Shown: one piece after another, positions 41,780 through 44,451 of the stretch
Position numbering within the stretch: position 1 is the first letter of the stretch
Layout of the letters: each line of letters starts with the position of its first letter
Source: JAAETI01 sp964195945
GTDB lineage: Bacteria > Actinomycetota > Acidimicrobiia > Spongiisociales > UBA5794
Length of the DNA stretch: 44,451 nt
NCBI GenBank assembly: GCA_964195945.1
Contig: CAXMRC010000024.1
Location: 1 to 44,451 of the forward strand
Direction of reading: 5' to 3'
The notes under the pieces: generated by a model
Told to the model about the DNA's origin: nothing
What the model saw: only the letters and a program-made list of their open reading frames with translations
The model's database searches: none
Made by a program: the position numbers and the translations under genes

Positions 41780-42979
41780 TTACTCGTCGAGCCTGGCGAT
41801 CTCTTTGAGACGTTCGGTCAATTCCCTTCGTCTCTCGGCCTTCTGTTGCGCGTTCTCGTGCATCCGGGCTTCGTACTGCTCGGGGCTTTCGATGCTTCCC
41901 GACGCGACCACGTCGTAGTGATCGCCGTACGTTTGGATAAGCGCAACGACGGTCGCCGCCGCCGGCAGAGCCAGGATCGCACCGACGCCACCGAGCAGTG
42001 AAGCGCCGATGATTGCCGAACCAAAAGCGATTGCTGGGTGCAGATCCATTGTGTTGGCCGTCACGCGTGGCGAGAGGCCGTAATTCTCGATTTGTTGGTA
42101 AGCAAGGATCGCGACCAACACCCAAACAGCATCTAGCGGATCCTCTGCGAGAGCAATGAGGAGCGGGAACGCTCCGGCTATGTAGGTACCAACCGTCGGG
42201 ACGAATTGGGAAACGATTCCTACCCACGTGGCTAACGCCACTGCGTATGGAACCCCAATGATGGAGAACGCAATGAAGTGGAACACAGCTGAGAACGCGG
42301 CGAGGAGGCTGCGCGAGTAGACATATCCGCCGACCTTCTCGATCGTAATCCCGATCACCGTGTCGGCATGAAGCTGTTGGCTGGGTGGCATCCGACGCAA
42401 CACCGCGGCCCGCAGTTTGGGAAGGTCGGCCAGGATATAGAAGACAAATAGGGCGATCGTTAGTAACTGGAACACCAACCCGACTGCTGTCGATGCAAGG
42501 CCGAGCACACCGCTGGCGGCATTGGTTGAGAGGTCTTCGAGTCTTTGTTGGTCCGCCGTTAGGTCATCGATGATTCTGTCGCTGGAGAAGTCGAGCCCAA
42601 ACGTGTCGTTGGCCCATCCGACCCCGGTCTCCACGTATTCAGGAATCTGTCCCGCGAGTTTGATTGTCTCGGCTACGGCAACGTTTATGAGGGCGTACAA
42701 GAAGATCACCGCAAACGCGGCGGCGGCGAACATCACAGCTCCGGTGGCGTAGCCTCTCCGCCACCCCCGATTGCTCAGCGCTTCGACCGCAGGGAGCATC
42801 GCAAAGGCTGCGAACAACGAGATCACGATCGTGACAATGAAGTTCGAGGTATTGCGGAAGATCCAGGTACCGCCGTATCCAACAGCCAGAACGACCACTG
42901 TCGTGGTGGCAACCCGAGGCAACCATTGTCGATACCAACCGGGAGCAGTTGCCTTTGCCGGGTCGGTGGCGCCGTCCAT
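41780..42979 (-). CDS. AI-2E family transporter (PerM/TqsA-like)
   Basis: A 399-residue permease with about eight helices. The N-terminal VVVLAVGYGGTWIFRN, ISLFAAFAMLPAVEAL, then the central VFQLLTIALFVFYILADLPKLR and the C-terminal FIAFSIIGVPYAVALATWVG, VPTVGTYIAGAFPLLIAL, NYGLSPRVTANTMDLHPAI are characteristic. The family includes TqsA (AI-2 exporter) and sodium/proton-type antiporters; most members have no known substrate. The ATG follows CGGAGG. The hydrophilic tail (EQYEARMHENAQQKAERRRELTER) is a charged helix. Confidence 0.9.
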   Translation of the reverse strand: MDGATDPAKATAPGWYRQWLPRVATTTVVVLAVGYGGTWIFRNTSNFIVTIVISLFAAFAMLPAVEALSNRGWRRGYATGAVMFAAAAFAVIFLYALINVAVAETIKLAGQIPEYVETGVGWANDTFGLDFSSDRIIDDLTADQQRLEDLSTNAASGVLGLASTAVGLVFQLLTIALFVFYILADLPKLRAAVLRRMPPSQQLHADTVIGITIEKVGGYVYSRSLLAAFSAVFHFIAFSIIGVPYAVALATWVGIVSQFVPTVGTYIAGAFPLLIALAEDPLDAVWVLVAILAYQQIENYGLSPRVTANTMDLHPAIAFGSAIIGASLLGGVGAILALPAAATVVALIQTYGDHYDVVASGSIESPEQYEARMHENAQQKAERRRELTERLKEIARLDE

Positions 42980-42992
42980 CTTTGAACCTCCG

Positions 42993-43913
42993 CTACTCAG
43001 ATGACAGTTTGCTCAGTTTGAGCTCGATATCCGTCGGGTCGAATCTACCTTGGAAGTAGAAACGGGTCATTCCGGCGTCCTGCATTCCGTCGAGGATCTT
43101 GCGAACTTGCTGCCAGGTCCCCCGCGGTGCGTTGCGCTTTGCTGCTTCTTCTTCGATCTTCTCTGCGGTGGTGTCGTGCTCCTGTGCGATCGTAACGAGC
43201 ATGTCGTGATACTCAGGTTCTGTATCGGCGGCGGCGATCTGGCCGGAGCTCGATATCAGGAGAGCACTTGGATCACGGCCCGCGGCGAGCGCTGCGGCCC
43301 GACCCCGTCCGATCCTGGCGCGATACTCGTCGGGGTTCGCCGGGTAGGCGTTGAGCTCATCCGCATAGGTCCCGGCAAGGCGCGGCGTCTTGACCGCACC
43401 GGTGCCACCGACAACAAGTTTGAGCTCAGTCCTCGGCTGGATATCAAAAGCCTTGAGCGAGTAGAACTTCCCGGTGAAATCCACAGGGGGTTCGGCAAAC
43501 GCGGCCCGCATATAGGCGAGTGCTTCTTCGGTCATCGCAAAGCGCTGCTTGGTGTCGGGAAACTCGATGCCGAACCGATCATGTTCTTGTTCCATCCAGC
43601 CTGTGCCTACTCCGAGCTTGAATCGGCCTCCCGACATCTCCTGAATGGTTGCGGTGCTTTTGGCCAGTACCGCCGGGTGACGGAACGTGATGGGTGAGAC
43701 GAGGATCACCAGCTCGATCAGTTCTGTCTCTCTTGCCAGGCCGGCCATGACCGCAAATGCGTCGTACGCAGGTGTTGCCCCCGCTGTCTCAACAGCCCCA
43801 TATAGGTAGTGATCCGGTATGGCAAACGCGGCGAGCCCCTTGCCTTCCGCCCATCTAGCGGCAGTGAGGAAGTCGTCGTAAGAGTGACCAAGGGTCTGTA
43901 TCGCAAACTCCAT
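42993..43913 (-). CDS. luciferase-like (LLM) F420-type oxidoreductase
   Basis: A 306-residue LLM-class TIM-barrel protein. It begins MEFAIQTLGHSYDDFLTAARWAEGKG; FAIPDHYLYG, LVSPITFRHPAVLAKSTATIQEMSGGRFKLGVGTGWMEQEH (broken here into two pieces: PITFRHPAVLAKS, then SGGRFKLGVGTGWMEQEH) and VVGGTGAVKTPRLAGTYADELNAY are strong family marks. The S-x-GR-x-x-x-G-x-G phrase is typical of F420-dependent members. Substrate unknown. The ATG at 43913 is chosen for its family match; the frame to 44159 is a shadow. It lies 13 bases upstream of the AI-2E permease start on the same strand, so the two are probably one unit. Confidence 0.9.
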   Translation of the reverse strand: MEFAIQTLGHSYDDFLTAARWAEGKGLAAFAIPDHYLYGAVETAGATPAYDAFAVMAGLARETELIELVILVSPITFRHPAVLAKSTATIQEMSGGRFKLGVGTGWMEQEHDRFGIEFPDTKQRFAMTEEALAYMRAAFAEPPVDFTGKFYSLKAFDIQPRTELKLVVGGTGAVKTPRLAGTYADELNAYPANPDEYRARIGRGRAAALAAGRDPSALLISSSGQIAAADTEPEYHDMLVTIAQEHDTTAEKIEEEAAKRNAPRGTWQQVRKILDGMQDAGMTRFYFQGRFDPTDIELKLSKLSSE

Positions 43914-44311
43914 AGCGACATTGTTGCAGGTGCGACCTCGGTCGGTCTGTCCAAAATCTGCATAGTTCCACGCTAAGAATCGCCGGCAAAGGGGAGATAG
44001 GTGGTGAGTCGACGCGCTGCCAACAGTCCTGTTGGCCAAAGCATCCCGTAGTTCGGCGCTGCTGTCCTGGTCGTGGTGGGCAGCGGTCTTATTGCGCTTT
44101 GGTCGAACGAGCTTCCGATTGACCCTGTCAGCAGCCGAGCCGTCGCAGATCTCGGTCAAACAGATCGGCGTCGCCGCCTCGTGACGAGTGGCTGATCTGG
44201 TGTCTTACCATCGAGCGACTTGGTATTCCTCTCGCCGTCAAGGCGGTGACGACATGGGCGCCCGAGAGTACCCGCCATGCAGCGACTGTGTGCAACAGTA
44301 AGTTGGGGCTC
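43914..44311. promoter_or_regulatory. intergenic region with GCCAACAG-TC-CTGTTGGC palindrome
   Basis: No credible gene in this 398-base stretch. At 44019-44036 an inverted repeat with 8-base arms (GCCAACAG/CTGTTGGC) and two central bases lies 106 bases before the luciferase-like gene, a suitable operator position. The rest shows no repeat or hairpin I would defend. Confidence 0.4.
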
Positions 44312-44451
44312 ATGAAACCGATCGCGATCCTCGAACACAGCGCTGAGGCGCCCGCAGGCCATCTTGGTGACGCCGTGGAGCGGTCGGGTCTGCCCAGTTT
44401 CGTCGTGCGGCTCCATGCAGGCGATCCGCTGCCCGACGTCGCGAGCATCGG
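44312..44451 (+). CDS. class I glutamine amidotransferase-like protein (partial, runs off right edge)
   Basis: An open frame from the ATG at 44312 to the window end (46 codons): MKPIAILEHSAEAPAGHLGD, then GLPSFVVRLHAGDPLPDVAS. The layout of a beta strand, PAGHLG, and then a second strand with GDPLP matches the first 45 residues of GMP-synthase-like amidotransferases, whose Cys-His-Glu triad would lie beyond the edge. A GGGG run lies before the ATG. Divergent from the luciferase-like gene. Function cannot be stated from this length. Confidence 0.6.
   Translation, partial: MKPIAILEHSAEAPAGHLGDAVERSGLPSFVVRLHAGDPLPDVASI

Overview
The window is a G+C-rich, gene-dense chromosomal segment that looks like a mycothiol-using, F420-using actinobacterium. 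The nearest guess is a deep-branching, free-living Acidimicrobiia-like lineage; that placement is inference. The support is a mycothiol conjugate amidase-like deacetylase, two luciferase-like F420-type oxidoreductases, a class II (B12-dependent) ribonucleotide reductase, many GTG starts, an ECF sigma/zinc anti-sigma pair, and S-layer-type SLH repeats carrying a Cys pair (GCNPP...C). I see no transposase, integrase, phage gene, CRISPR array, rRNA or convincing tRNA.

Layout. 1-7.5 kb: the start of a secreted glycosidase-like lipoprotein running off the left edge, a DUF2202 ferritin-like lipoprotein, an adenosine deaminase overlapping a class V PLP enzyme, and a large RND/MMPL-type transporter whose C-terminus is a LysR-type effector-binding domain. 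7.5-12.4 kb: a cell-surface block with a VanY-like peptidase and three SLH-anchored proteins (AlgX/AlgJ-like SGNH, an unknown domain, and VanW), two of which share nearly identical SLH DNA. 12.5-16.5 kb: an OFA-type MFS carrier, a discoidin-domain lipoprotein, shikimate kinase and an aldo/keto reductase.

16.6-21.1 kb is a copper/respiration block. Four genes are joined by ATGA overlaps (cytochrome c lipoprotein, SCO1, cupredoxin, His-rich membrane protein), followed by a convergent PCuAC chaperone, a frameshifted ECF sigma gene divergent from a zinc anti-sigma gene, and a second PCuAC. The proteins probably deliver copper outside the membrane to cytochrome oxidase under control of the sigma/anti-sigma pair. 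Next come a catalase divergent from a Fur/PerR-type regulator, a PfkB kinase, a phosphopantetheinyl transferase, an F420-type oxidoreductase and a secreted HExxH protein.

26.7-44.4 kb, almost all on the minus strand: RtcB RNA ligase, NrdJ with an upstream paired NrdR-box-like operator and DnaA boxes and two hairpins downstream, Mca, an internally duplicated PgsC with PgsB (poly-gamma-glutamate type), a membrane protein of unknown function, an MFS carrier, a large beta-propeller lipoprotein followed by hairpin repeats, a membrane-anchored SGNH hydrolase, an AI-2E family permease, another F420-type oxidoreductase and, at the right edge on the plus strand, the start of a class I glutamine amidotransferase-like gene.

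The items most likely to be new are the RND-LysR-effector fusion, the SLH-AlgX and SLH-VanW surface proteins, the tandem-duplicated PgsC, and the copper block with its frameshifted sigma gene.
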